Below are positions 25,201 to 40,700 of a stretch of 64,000 bases of DNA, piece after piece. A program made the position numbers and the translations under genes. Position 1 is the first letter of the stretch; each line of letters opens with the position of its first letter. The notes under the pieces were generated by a model that was given only the letters and a program-made list of their open reading frames with translations, was not told the DNA's origin and made no database searches. This DNA is from Diadema setosum (lineage: Eukaryota > Echinodermata > Echinoidea > Diadematoida > Diadematidae): the NCBI RefSeq assembly GCF_964275005.1, contig NC_092706.1, forward strand, positions 5,436,564-5,500,563. The letters are read 5' to 3'.

Positions 25201-26208
25201 GTACTTGTACATCACTGAATAAATAAACCTGCAAATGAACAGGAATCTTTGGAAACTTTGTTGGATTCTGCTTTGATAATTACGTATGTCATTTAATGAC
25301 AGTTAACACAGATATTTAAAAAATCAAGAGAAAAAGCACGTTGAAACTTCAAGATAATTGCTTGTTGCATCACTTATATTAATCTGTAAAACACAGGGGG
25401 CTACATAATTTCTTTAAAATTGTGTTTAACTAACAAAGCAAAACGCTCCTTGTTGAAAGCCATTGAGGACAAGTGAAAGGGCTCTGATTGCATCCAACTA
25501 CATGGGCTTGGTATGGACTCCTCCACCTTCCGGGGAGATCCGTGTTACTACCGCGTCAATCCGCGTTTGCTCCGTGTTCAAAACGTGTTGAGAACGTAGT
25601 CACGTCGCGTTTAAGTGCTTTCCGCCATCATGCATTGGGACACGGTTCACGGCGGTTTGAGAACCGCCATGAACCGCCATCTAAACCGGCGATGTGTGAT
25701 CGCACCTTTAGTGTCTATCTAAGCCCCAAAACAGGCGCTGCTTGACAAAATAACGGTTTCTATAATCTATACAAAAAAATAGATGGATGAAACTGGTATT
25801 GTATGTAAATGCCTATCAGAATTTTTTGTGTGTGCGTATCAGGATGAAGCAAATTACATAATGTTAATAGGAAGAGACTTTATTGATTAGAACTCTAGGG
25901 CATAAAAGAACATTCTTCTATCAGTCAAACAGCAAACTATCTGCAACTGTCCTACTTCTCTCTCAACGAGGCCATCCAAAAGAATACTTCTCGAATCTAT
26001 ACTATAAGAGAAACAAAGGCATGTACCAATTTCTCTGTAGTTCTCTTTTTTTCATCGCTGTAATTATCATAGTCGGGATCATTTTATCATCGTTATCGTT
26101 ACCGCTGTAATGTTCTATATCATTTCAATGTTTGTAAGTGTATATACCACTTCTCTTCTCTATGATATAATGTATACACACATACATATATATAGACATT
26201 ATGTATTT

Positions 26209-26249
<41 letters not shown>

Positions 26250-28055
26250 AGCAGACATACTTATGATACAGGCCGGCAGTGCATGAAAAAAGTTTTATAA
26301 AATGGGTTCAAGAATGTAGCCAATTGGAAGCGCTGAAATGAGTCACGTGTGCGTGCATTAATTTCTTAGTAAATGCACTAAGAAGAGTCTCTCTTCCACC
26401 TCCCTGGCCTGACGTATAACGTCACAATGTTTACACTAGCAGTGCGCACTCAATCAGTTGTTACAAGTGCGTCACGCGCTACTATACGCGCTGTCATTCC
26501 TGTAAACAACTTCTAGTTCGGGCCGCGGGCTGCCGCAACAGCCGGCGGCCTTTCTTGTGCATAACACGTGGCGTACGTATACTCTTATACGCACGTACAG
26601 TACTTATGTGCGGGATTTCCGAGTGCGACGTGCGTAAATGTTTGGGACGAACATCTTCGGACATCTTGACTTTTGAGCGAGTGCTACATGTAGCTGGCTG
26701 GTATTGACCCACAAAGGTACGTGAATAATGCTGTTAGTTTTCGACCCATTTTATAAAACAAATGATGCACAGGATTATTTCGTGGCGTTAGTGAAGGTGC
26801 GGCGCACTCTCGAGTATTGACAGCGGTTGCAAACATGCACTCGGCTGCGCCTCGTGCATGTCGCATCATTGTCAATACTCTCGAGCGCGCCGCACCTTCA
26901 CTAACACACTCTATCCTGTGCATCATTTGTATAATAGTGCACGCAAAATATAACGATTGCCAACGATAACGCACTATCGATTTGATATCGGTTACTCCCT
27001 CATTTTAATCATGAGTACTGAATCCCGCACCTTATCGACACGATTGCGCCACAACCGAGATATGCTTAGCTCGATATTATCGTTATTCTCATCTGTGTGG
27101 GACTAGACTTTCAGCGGTAGATTTAAACATAGAAGCTGAAATGAACAGGTTCGCTACTGTTACAGAGACTGATCTATATAAACAGTATCTTAGACAATAA
27201 AGGACACATAGGATGCCATCAAATACGCCCTACAAATTTTGGACTCCTACTGTTCTGAAAAAGGAATCAATCCGACGGATATTGAGCAAGTCAACCCAAG
27301 ATTTGTGCCGCTTTCTCCGTACATTCTACGCTTAAGTGCGCCGTGGAAATGGGCAGTATGTGTACGCTATTATACGCTAAGCGCTCTTTGATCACGCTAC
27401 GCTAAATGAACTTTTACGATACGACATTTACTACACACTCTCGGAATCCACATGTGCAGCAATGGTGACTTCAATGATGCCTGGCACGAGCCTTGTGCTT
27501 AAATCCAGTAGATCCCTAATCCTACAAAACATCATCTAGTCCTGGTCCTGGATCCACAGTGCAGTAAGTAGGGCGCCTAACGTGTTACTGTTAGATCCAT
27601 GGTAGACATTGTGGAGGGGAGCTCTGTCGCTCGTCATAAGTGACGTAGATCTAGTATAACGTTTAGGCCAGGGCCCCTAGACCTAACCTATCGTAGGGCC
27701 TAGAAAACGTTAGATATAACCACGTAGACCCTAGACTCTATAGTTGAATTGATTTTGTCTACACAGGTTCAAAGAAACTGGTATTATTGCTTGTCTAGAC
27801 ACGTGTAGACTCTAGAAATGATCGAGATCTAGGCTTTCTTATTTTTTCAATTTATCTTGCCTGGGTATGTATGCTATTTTATATAACACATAGTGCATGA
27901 CATCTTATTGCACTATAACAAGTACCAAGCACCTCCTCAGGCAATTATATTCAATTCGGCCTGCGGCCTCATTGAATATAACTGGCCTTCGGGGCAAATT
28001 CAGAATTTGTCGGTGCTTATATTGTTATAGTGCATTCAGCCTCATGCACTATATA

Positions 28056-28100
<45 letters not shown>

Positions 28101-31100
28101 CATATATCAATAATTTTGATATTCAACGCCAAAATTATTTATTTAAGCAACACCGGAAAGATACCAGAAAGCACTCATTACCAGCTTTTCATCTTCCAAG
28201 GTATTTCAGTACTTCTTTTGAAGTATCAATAATTGATAATAAACAGCACTTTAAACCAATCGTTACCTCTGGCGATAACTAGAAATTACTGTGTTCTATG
28301 GCAATGTATCATGTAGATAATCATTGTATCGTATCATATACCGATACGGAATATCATTTGTTGTCAGATGGAAAAATATATCTGATATTTGATGAAAAGA
28401 ACTTCGAGCTGTATCAATCTCACCTGCCATGACATCCAGCAGGTCAGCTAAACAGTTGAGCACACCATCCTTGTCCGAACCAGGATACATCACTTCCACT
28501 TCCTGTGAATTCGAAAAATAAGAAATCCTTGGTTTTGTGAGTTAACTTTTTTTTTTCTGGTTTAAATACAATTCGACTCAATTCAATTCAATGCAATTCA
28601 GTTTAATTCAGTTCGATTCAATTGTTGTTTGTTTTTTATTTATTTATTTCAGTCACAATTAATCAAGCATATACAAGTATAAAACATAATAAAATGTTTA
28701 GATCGGCTGGATAAGCCTCACTCAGTAAATATTGCCAACATGGCTTACTGTTTTTCAGGAGGGTCCAGTTACATTTACAAATCATTTACTGCATAAAACT
28801 ACTAATTACACGATTACACACGAACAAATAAAAAAGTCCCCCCCCCCATCCCCAACATAAAAAACCCCAGCATAGTTAACTTTAATTAAGCTCAAGCCCT
28901 GCATATAGCATTATACCTGTCTATAATCTGTTACCTTTTATACTCTGTGTACTTTATACTCTGTTACCTTTTATACTCTGTGTATATCATCTAATAAATA
29001 TAAAACACGAGTCAAATCGATTAGCCAGTAAGACCCATTGACGAATGAATGTGCTCTTTAATATGATTTTTGGAATATGTTAAAAGTTGTTGCCTTTTTT
29101 ACATTAAAAGGAATTACATTAAAATGAAAACTCCGTCTATGGGAAATCATTCGTTTACAATAATTGGTCCTTGGTGTTGGAATCTTTATGTTATAATCAG
29201 ATCGCAAGGAATATATGTTCTCTTTAACTTGAAAAAAAAAAGTTCACTTAAGTAAGGCGGTGCCAATCCATTCAATGATTTATAAACTAGTAGAAGAAGA
29301 TGCTGTCTTCTTGTCGAGACAAGGGAATCCCACTGAAGAATGTCATGCAACCTAAAATTAGAAGTATGAGAAAATGGGTCATTTTTTAAGATGATTCTCC
29401 TTGCTCTATGCTGAAGTTTTTGAATCATGTCCATTTGTTTCTTTTTGCCAGAGTCCCATACAATATCAGCATAATCTATAACTGGGGCAATATGAAAGAC
29501 TTATATAACATCTTAAAACTTCGTTCATCAATAATATGACTAAGTTTTCCCATAAAGCTTATCATTTTACTCACTCTCCTACAGACAAAATCAACTTGTA
29601 AGTTCCAATTTAACTCTTCATCAACTGTAATATCCAAATACTTGACACACTTAACCTGTTCACGGCTTTTGGAATTTATACTCATTATGCTTATTCAACA
29701 ATTTTCTATTACCAATTAGCATACAAACTGTTTTGTCTCAATTTAAACTGAGTCTGTTTGCACACATCCAATCAAAAATATTATTCAGGTCTTTTTGCAA
29801 CATCATTTCAACTTTTTGAGGATTTGTGTCAGCAAAATACAATACTGTATCGTCGGCATACAGGTGATTATTACATGCATCAACTTTATTTGCCATGTCA
29901 TTTATATAAATGACAAACAACAGTGGCTCCAATATCGATCCCTGAGGGACCCCGTAAGAAATACACTGTTCATTTGATAATGTGTTGTTCGCCGATCACT
30001 TAAATATTCTCTAAACCACTGAATGCTTGTATTACTAACACCTATAAATGTACCAATTTATCTAATAATATGTCGTGCGCCACCGTATCGAAGGCTTTTC
30101 GTAGATCGACGAAAACTGCACCAATATAACAATGTTTATGCAATGCATCAAGCTTGTCAAGCCAATCATCCGTGACCTTAATGAGGGCGGTTAACGTTGA
30201 ATGTAGTCTTCTAAAACCAGACTGTTCTATTGCTATTAAAGCTCTACGTTTTGAATAATCAGACAGCTGCTTATGAATAACTCGTTCGAATAATTTTGAG
30301 ACTACTGGTAGCAAAGAAATAGGTCGATAATTATCTGGGTGCCTCCTATCACCCTTTTTAAACAATAGAATTATTCTAGCCACTTTCCATCGGGCGGGAA
30401 CTACTTTCTCAATAATAGACCTGTTAATTGAATAAGTAAGAGTTGGTGCAATCTCTTCTGCTGCCAATTTAAGTATACTAGAAGATATTCCATCAATACC
30501 CGTTGAACTTTTATCTTTGAGTTTCCTCAGTTCTAACAACACTTCATTGTGAGACACACATTTCAATTCAAACTCATTTTCAAATAATTTTTCTTTATTT
30601 ACAAATAATCTACCTTGCTTTTTACATGGAATTGATTCAGACAGCGTCTGCCCTACTTTAGCAAAGAATGAATTAAATGCGTCAGCTTTCTCATTTTCTT
30701 AATGAACTATTACATTTGAAGATTTTTACCTGGAAACAAAGTTTTCATTGTTTTCCAAGCTTGAGCAAATTATCAATTTGATCACTCGTTAACTTCTTAA
30801 CATAATAACTTCTCTTTGCTATTCTAATTTCTTCTGTTAGTTTGTTTCGTAATTGCCTATACTGGCTCATCAATATATCATCCTTCTCTTTACAAGCTCG
30901 TAGTTTCAGCCGATCACGCTTTTTTATGAGTCTATGAACATGAGAATTTATCTAAGGGGAAGGCTGTTGCCGTACTCGCTTTTTTCTAATTGGCATATGT
31001 TTTTTTCAATTCAGTTCAATTCAAAGCGGCCACCGTAATCGTATACATTAATCATCATGTCTATATTTCACATGAAAAAAAATACTTATTCAGATATTTC

Positions 31101-34100
31101 GCATGTGTCTTTATGATTCGCATTAATCAATAATTGACATACACGACCCTATGTCGTTACTCAGATTTTAAAAAAAAACCATGCCCTGTCATTATTATGA
31201 TACGTTAGGAGTGTCTCGGAAATTGGAAACTGGGGCACCGTGATAACTGTTATTGCACGTCGCTCCTGCCATGGGCAAAACATTATGACACTGTTCTTCC
31301 ATTTCTTCCGCTGGATAACCCTTGTGAATAATGCATCAATATTCTTCCAACGGCCCTCATGGCACCCAAACTGCTCAATTCAAAGCTCAGAAGACATGAT
31401 ATTGTGCTCATGCCTTTCTGTTGCCTCGGAGTTTTGTATATAAAAAGGTCTGAAATAATGCGGAACACTATACATTGATTGGATATCTAGGTAACGGAGG
31501 GGAGGGGGTACTGTACTGAGGATAGATTCTCACCCCAAATACAAATCCCGCCACTCTCAGAAGATCCTTGTGGGCATTGACACTGACTCCTCCGAGCATC
31601 TCATCCAGAGCAGCACAATGACACCTTCGAACTTTCATCGCCAACGATGAGATGGTTAACAGCCGACTGAAGCTGAGAAAGTGTGATTAAACAAAACAGA
31701 TTCATTTGTATTGATGAAAAGCAAAGTTTTGCTGTCATATTACATCGATGCTTTGAATATACTCTTCGCTTGACGAAGAATAGAAGACTTCAAACGGTGA
31801 CTCGTAAGAATACCGTTAACAAAGGTATCCCCTCTAGATTATCCTGTAAATGAACTGGGTCTTTGAAGTGTCTAATTTTGAAGGAACCAAAGCTTTAGTA
31901 AACTGTGACGCAATGGAATTTCCCCATCCTGTGCTCCGAGTGCCATTAGTAGAGAAAACCAAAAATTTTTGTACATTCTGTTCGAAGTCAATGGCACCAA
32001 ATGGGTCAAGGAAAGTCCTAAGACCTCATTGTGACTACATGTATTTGAGTTTCTCATCAGCCGATTTCTGTTCATAATTTCATGCACAAATCGGTTTGTC
32101 TGATATGATCGATCAAGCAAGGTTGAAGAAAACAACGATCGATAGTTATGCCTCTGTTGCAGCTGGCATAAAAGTACAGTCCCTGTTAGATTTCAAAATC
32201 AAGTTTTCTCCGGATGTATTTTTTTTTTTCCGAAGACGAACACAAAAATCTTCCCGCGCCCGAAATTTGCATTTGGCCTATTTTAGAAACTGTTGAAATA
32301 CCATTGGCTGTCAATAGATATGCTTCACCATGCAGGTGTATATAAAATTATATGATATAACTTCAAGACCCAAAGCTTCTACAAGAATACATTTTAAATG
32401 AGATGAATGATGACAAAAACTAGAAAAACTCAAACATGAACTAATATCAGTTACAAATTGGAGTAAGTTGCCTCTTTGGTTATCTGTGCTATACACTATA
32501 AACACTGACAAATCGAGAATTATCAAACACTATTTTGGACCTAAGAATTGCACTTTTGCAATATTTTCACTCGGTTTTATTACAGTAGAATATTCTTTTG
32601 AAAACGAATGGATTTTACACGCACAGCATATCTTACCAGTTCATTTAGCTTATCAAGTGGCGTCGTCATTAGCTCAATAAGAGACTTTCTTATGACACTC
32701 AGTCCGTCGTCTGGTAAATCAAAGATGGCCTCCATTCCTTCTGTGATTTCATTCGAAAATTCTCTTCCTGGAACTTCTTTCCCTTCTGCTTCTAAATAGG
32801 GAAACGTACAGGAGAAAAAGCTGCATCATGTTTTTGATGCGTTCGAGCGCTCTCCTAGATTGGACCGTGCCATCTCTTTGACCGTACCATATACCCGAGT
32901 CTGAGGACAGCTCGAACGCTCCTTAACCCAGTGAATACGAGTTCTTTATCAATAATACTCCGGCAGGTGTCTATGGGAAATGCATGTTGGAGCAATATCG
33001 ACCCGTCCTCAATGGGTTAAAGTGTACCGTACCAAACGGCTTATCTCGAAAGGGTTGGAGCGGAGCGCTTAACGCACCAGTTTGAGACAAGCCCCCCCCC
33101 CCCCACCCTTGTCTCGAAAGGGTGCGTTGGGCGGAGTATGTTCGAAGAACGCACCCATTCGAGACAACCGGGGGGTGGGGGTTAGTCTCGAATGTACGCG
33201 TAAGTTAGTCTCAGCTAGTCTATGACACCTTTCTCCTTTTTATCTCATCCACATCATTCAGTGTCATTCCTCTATGAAATTTACAATCCACCCCTAAATT
33301 GCAATATTCTTCATTTTTCTTCTGCACCCGTATCAGTCTTGTCAGCGGAAAAACCTTTACAAAGGGAACTGAAAAGGAAGCAATTGATTCATTTCACAGG
33401 AAATCCATACTATATATATATATATATATATATGCAGTAAAATGCGAATAAAATAATGTAATCATGTGACTTTCCGTAAACATCTTTGAGCCGGGGAGCC
33501 CGTAGATTGATTGCCAAAAGCATTCCAGCTAACAATATAACCGAAAAGTTCATCAATGAATACACAACAAAGACAACAACACACACACACAAAAAAAAAC
33601 AAAAAAAAAACAGTTGATTTAAGGTGATTTAAAAGGGTCGGGCTCCGGTATTTAGTACTACGTATGTAAATTCAAAGTTCATTGTCCTGTGTGGGTAATT
33701 GATAGGGTTCTTTATACGAAATAACGGACCACAAAATGATAATCAGTTATGTATCTAGGGATTCAGGAGAGGGGAGGGCGCCTTTACAAAATTACAGGCG
33801 GCGCACCCCTCCCCCCCCCCCACTTCTCTTTTTCTATCGCATAAGATAATGTTCAAACAAAAAATAAAGGGGCACGCGCCCAGTGCACTCCACCTGGATC
33901 CATCACTGGTATTTTATGAAAGAGTATAAATCAAGTATTGTAACAATGAATTTGGGAATTATAATTATTGAAACCAATAATTGGTTCCTGAGGACATTTT
34001 TTGACCTTTTTCGGGCTGTAGCGCGAAATCACATTTGCCGAGAAGTTCCGGGATTTGCCAGAGCGGGTCTCAATTTTGAAAGAAATCCAATACACTGATG

Positions 34101-36144
34101 CATTATTGCGCATTCAAATTAAAAGAAAAAAAAATCAGACAACAATTCTTAATCATTTCCATTGAACGTTAAACAATATATCCATTTCTCTTTCAGTAGC
34201 ATTCACTGCCCACACAAATCCGGTCGATGGATCATTGATACCGTAATACAGAACTCTCATCACCCCGACACCCACCCTACCATTCCGAGGCGCTGGCAAA
34301 CGCACGGTGGCTATTAACATGATTAACCTTTTGTCAAGGCCCTCTCCGTGTGAACCGGCGAGCGAAGCGAGTCCAGCGCTCGCCTTGGCTCTCTTCACCA
34401 TAAAGCGAGAGGGCCTTGAGAAAATGTTATTTGATGGCTACATGCGCCTGACGCATACACACCCTTGGTCCACAACATGATGCCTGCTACAGTATCTTCA
34501 TGGTTGGCCGAACTATCTCTAATAAGATATTGTACGGCTCTGGCTGCAAAACGTGTGAGACTCTTTTGGATCCACAGATATAGAAACGTCCACAAATAAT
34601 GTAGAAACGCCCATTGGTGTAGAAATACATCAACCACAATGTACAAATCTCCCATAACCGTAGAAAATTCCAACCACAAACATAATGTAGAAACGAACAG
34701 CGCCCACTAATGGAGAAACGCCCACTAATGGAGAAACGCCCACTATGTACATGGTAAGAAATTTGCATATATCAACCACAAAATAAAAACGTACACCTAA
34801 CTCCGGTTTATTTCGGCTGTACTACCTGTATACGGTTAATTTTTTTCCTTAAAATTTTCTGAAGAGTTTTGTTTGTTTGTTTGTTTTTTCATTGGCTGGT
34901 TTTTGCTATTATAGGCCTTCCTAATTAATTTTGGGGATCGCGTGCTTAACACGAATCCTAACAATGGCAAAACAAAACTTTAACAACTGCTCCTTATTAA
35001 CCACCCTAAGCAATTTACTTTGAAATTCTTTCCGATCTCCGATTAGTAGGTGACGTTTGCGAATTATTTTAACATCAGTGCATGTGGCGTTTCTACATCC
35101 ATGAGCGCTGTCCAATTTCTACATTACGTAGGAGTTTTCTACATGTGATTGATGTACTTTACATTAGTGGGCGTTTCTACATTTGTGGGCGTTTCTACAT
35201 TGTGGGTTCAACAAACTCCCTCTGACTCGTGTCCAAATAGCTTTAATGAGGCACGTTTTCTTCACAGAGCGCTCGAACGCTGATAATCTGACATGGTATG
35301 GTACGTCTTTGTATGGTTTGGTTCGCTTTTTGATCGAATTTCAGCGCTCGATTAACGCCGTCTGACTTAAATCTCGTGAGTGGGACTGAGCACCTTTTTT
35401 TTTCAATATTTCATCTACTACATTTTGTTTATCAAATTTCGAATTCGAATTCATTTTATTTCACATGCTAAAAAGAAAGCATCACGTTTACAACACAAAC
35501 AGATTGAGCTAGTTGCAAGCCTAATATATTTATTCATAATTATGTATATATATCATTTATCAGTAGGCAGAGCATGATAAACTCATATTAATATTATATG
35601 ATTTATTAGAATATTTTCTTCAATCCAAGTCGGTGGATTTGAACTCCTAATACAAGACACAGAAACATTGGAACAACAATTGCCCTCACGTACAACCCAT
35701 ATAACAATGGAATAACAATACCTGATGGGGCAATCGGGATCAGATCTGGGTCTTCCATTTCAGTAAGCAGGGAAAGTGGTTCTGCCGCTCCCATCCCCAC
35801 TCCAAAAAACATGTCGTGTGGACAACAGTCAGAAAAGCTCTGCGCAGCCGACTTGCTTTTCTTTTCTGTTGACGAGATATTTGGAATTGAGATTTTATTC
35901 AACATGCCCAGGCAGAAAAGAAGCTTTTTGAACCAACTCACAATGTCCTGGAATCTCTAAAAGATTTACATATCATAATAAATAATGTGAACAGAAGCGG
36001 GTGCTTACTGGAAAAGTGGCATGTGGCATCTCCCATTTGTTATCGGCTAAAATTTGCTCATCCAACATAATATGTTACAGTGTAACTCCAGAAGCTCATT
36101 ACCGACATTGCATCACGTTACATGTAATAATAATGATAATAATG

Positions 36145-36175
<31 letters not shown>

Positions 36176-36892
36176 TAATAATAATAATAATGATAATAAT
36201 AATGATAATAATATATACATATATATATTGGGCCGTGACGCGAGAAAAGGGCCCTTAGGGCATTAAATACCGAAAATGAGTTTTCACCTCCACATTGTAG
36301 AAGGAAAGCTGACTTGTTTAGATATGCAAACATTTTTCTGAAATTCCACTCCCAAATGACCCCATTACGACATTCAAAAAAGCATGTTTTGTCCAAATCC
36401 TGTTGCTTTTTGATGCATCTATGCATGTGCGCGCATTTAGCTAGTTGATCTTTTTTTTTGCGCATTGACAATGACAATGTTTTGACAATGACAATGTTTT
36501 TTATTCTTATTTTCCCATGTCATCCAAATATAGAGTATTAGCGAAAATCAAATGGTACAGTGTAATAACACGAAAACGAAGAAAAATATAATTTGCTACT
36601 ACTATTTACATTATTTACAAATCACCAGTAAAGCACAATAGGTAGTATACATCTGATAAAACTGGCGAAAATCTTGAACGAAATGCGGTTGATAAACTAT
36701 TTACATTATTCAGAACCAACAGTTAAAAAAACAATAGATTAGATGCATGTATGGTATGAATGAAAATCTTAAATGAGTGTGTATGTGGTTAATTTATCTA
36801 TCAAAATATGCAGATGGGTTTGCTTTGTCAAACTTCGTTTTCTGGCGTTTGCGCGCAGCGGCGCTAAGGGCCCTTTTCTCGCGTCACGGTCC

Positions 36893-36941
<49 letters not shown>

Positions 36942-37688
36942 TACACGGCGGGCTAGGCAATATCGGTAGTCTGGTAGCCTAGTGGCCCTGGGCCTCTAGA
37001 AATATATTTATTTATTTATTCATTCATTCATTTATTTATATATATATATATGTATTTTAATTTATTCATTTATTTATTTATTTGTATTTCTAATCTTTTG
37101 TCAGGGTAGCCCATTCACCAATGAATAATGGTCTTCCATGGAGCCCTGAATAATATTGATGAACATAATATATATGTACATTAAATAGCAAAACGTATAT
37201 ACAGAAGATAACATATAGATACATACTGTACATTGCAAAGTAACACAAAAAAATAAAGTGTATGTTGATTATGCCACAACAAGAGTTCACCAGAATGCCG
37301 ACATAACAATTAAAACGCTATTATGCAGGAATGATTAGCTAGCCCAGAATAGATTTCGTGTGTTACTTACAAATACCAACTTGTCTTAAACAATCTCTTA
37401 AATGAATATATGGAAGAATCTGATCTAATTGAATAATCCAGCCTGTTCCATTCAAGTGGCTGTGGCATAGTGGATAAGACTCCCGACTCCCGATCGGAGG
37501 ACCCGAGTTCGCATCCCGCCCAGTGCTTACGTCCTTGGACAAGATGCTTTTACCCACCATGTCCCTCCCGACCCAGGTGTATAAATAGGTACCTGGCAAC
37601 GCTAGGGTAATGATAATGGCAGGGCCCTCTGGTAGAGTAGTGGTAACACTGAAGAGGCTACCCTGGGTAAATAAGGCCTTATTGTTAT

Positions 37689-37719
<31 letters not shown>

Positions 37720-40700
37720 CGTAGTATTATTACTATTATTATTATTATCATTATCATTATCACTATTATTATTATATTTTCATTATTATTATTATTATTA
37801 TTATTATTGTTATTATTATTATTATCATTATTATTACTATCATTATCATTATATGACTGGGCTGCACTTGTGACAATCAGAGCGATATCTTGGCAAACGT
37901 AGACTTCCACTGTCTATTAGCCTTGTGTGATGTTCATGTACATCACTAGGGTTAACTAAGTGTACCTGAAGGTATGAAGGTGATAAGTTATGGACGCATT
38001 TATATATCATCTTAACGCGACAGTACTGATCTCGAAACGTTTGTCTAGTGTCATCCATTTAAGATTTTTGAATAAATCAGCCAACGGTGTGTCATATGTT
38101 TTGTCCAATACTATTCGTGCTGCCCTCTTTTGAATGTTTTTTAAAGCTTGTAGTTGTATGGGATTGAAATCTGTTTGACCAATCAACAGAACAGTAATCA
38201 AATTATGGTAACACTAGAGTAATTTTAAGGATTGTTGGGGCAAAAAAATCCTTCGCTCTCTTTATCATGCAGACACTTTTCTGGGTACGTTTACATACAT
38301 TTTCTATTAGTTTAGACCATTTCAGTTCTTCATCTATTAAAACACCTAAAAATTTGGTGAACTGAACTCTTTTAATCAGACTACCATTTAATGAAATAGT
38401 GAAATTTTCAATTAGCACGGGAACCGATAATCATGACAGAAGTTTTGTTAGTGTTAAGGACGAGACGATTTTCCTTAATCCACCCCATTACTTTGTTTAG
38501 TGCAACAGTTATCTTTTCTTCTAAAACTGCTGCGTCATTAGCACTGACAGTGAGGGTCGTATCGCCAGCGTATATATCTATAACACCTTCTGAAGTACAC
38601 TCGGATAGACCGTTGACATAAATTGAAAATAAAAGGGGACCAAGAATTGACCTTGAGGTACACCTAATTTGAAAGGTGAAGGGTGGGACTTGGCCCCTTT
38701 GAATTGCGTCACTTGCTTTCTGTCACTTTAATAGGATTCGAACCAATCTACAGTCGTCTTGTTACGTCCTATACACTTTAATTTATGTAAAAGTAGGTCA
38801 TGATCTGAAGTATCAAATGCCTTCCGAAGATCTATGAAGGCAACTCCAGAAATTTGATTATTATCTATATTCAATGACCATTGATTTACAACTTTTGCAA
38901 TGGCAGTTGATTTGGAATGAAATGGTCTAAAACCACATCGATTAGGGTGTAGTAAATCATTCGCATTCATGATTTTGCTCAGTTGTTGATGATTGTATGG
39001 CCCTTTCGATAATTTTACTCACGGTTGGTAACATTGAGATGGGGCGGAAGTTATTTAACGAAGAAATATCTCCTGGTTTTAAATATTTGTACTACCTGGG
39101 ATGAGCCTTTTTTTTTTTCATTCACGTGGAACAACTCCCGTAGACAGGGATTTGCTATTAATATCGCAAAGAGATTCTGCAATAACATTCTTTGTCATCT
39201 TTAAAAGTTTGCAGCTGATGCGATCTTCTTCGGTTGCTCTATCTATGTCAAGAATTTCGATCTGTCTCAATACAAAATCTGTCGTTATCATACTTAAATT
39301 AAATTGAGAATGAGATTGAACAAAACCTTTGTCCTCATCTAATATCATTTGAGAAGTATTCCTCTGCAGATCTTTTGTAATTTTAGTAGCATAAGATATG
39401 AAAAAATTGTTGAATGCTTCAGCAATATTTGCGTTGTCCGATACTTCTGCACCATTAACCTTCATGGTATTGGGAGAAATGGGTGAAGATTTAGGCGTAA
39501 GTTCTTTCAAGCTCTTCCAAATTTTCTTACTGTTGTTTCTTATTCTCAGGAGATAAGTAACTTTATTCTTTAGATATCTATAGGTATTCCAAAGATCATC
39601 ACTATTGTTAGCTTTAGCAGCTTTGAGAACTTAATCACGTTCCGTCATGAGCTTAAAGGGGATGGCTAGTAACTGATCAGTGGGAATCAGTGGAAATGCT
39701 GGGGGATGATTGTTCCAATCCTTGTGGGATTCATTTAAGAGTAATTATATATCTATTGTTGTGTGAAAATTATTTGCTTCAGAATGGTCTCATATTCAAG
39801 TAATGTGCAGTTTAATGTTTCCAGGTTAGCATGCCTGTACAGTGACGGGGCATTAAACTGCACATTACTTGAATATGAGACCATTCTGAAGCAAATAATT
39901 TTCACACAACAATAGATATATAATATACTCTTAAATGAATAACACAAAAATTGGAACAATTATCCCCCGGCATTCCAACTGATTCCCACTGGTCATCACA
40001 GTTACTAGCCATCCCTTTAACAACCTCATCAGATATCCATCTATGGACATGCATGTTTTCTTATCCGCTTTTTGCGCAAAGGTATACGTGCTTGTTGATA
40101 ACATTATTGAAAAGAGTCAACCACATATCCCACGCATTATCAACGTCGTCTATATCTTTTATGACCTGCCACGGAGCACTTCTCAAATCAATATAAAATC
40201 CCTCCTCATTAAGATTTTTGAATGAGCGAAATTCTGCATATTCGGATTTTTGATGGATCTTTGCAACAAAGTCTCGAATAGCATACACCAAATAATGATC
40301 ACTAATGTTAGTCTCATATATTCCCCGTTCACTGTAAAGTTCTTTGTCTGACAATGTCTGATAAAAATATCAAGTCAATTAAAGTAGAAGCAGTATTTGT
40401 AACTCTTGTGGCAGTATCAATTAACTGACTTAGTCCGTACATATTTGTATAAAACATAACGTTTTCGGCATTCACATCATGTTGGTGTGGCATATAATTA
40501 CAATTGAAATCACCTAATATAATACAACTCATATGTTCCGAGAGAGCAGAGTCCAAATTCTTGTCTAATTCGTCAAAGAAATCAACGTGAGAATTCGGAG
40601 GTGTGTAAAATTCCCTAACAAGGATGGAAGGCTTATTTGGATATGCAATTCAAACCAAAGGCATTCTAAAGTAAGATGAATTCAAATCGTCTGTTATTTT

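Noticed and set aside
25488-25745. Possible exon with PGRS-like basic residues
   Set aside because: It lies across the right TIR and motif-rich end of the TTA-flanked element.
36001-36266. Poly-Asn / poly-Ile open frames, and similar ones at 37602-37910
   Set aside because: Products of (AAT)n and (TTA)n microsatellites read in different frames.
37462-37520. Functional tRNA gene
   Set aside because: A and B boxes are present but no convincing acceptor stem or cloverleaf; a SINE body and tail follow.
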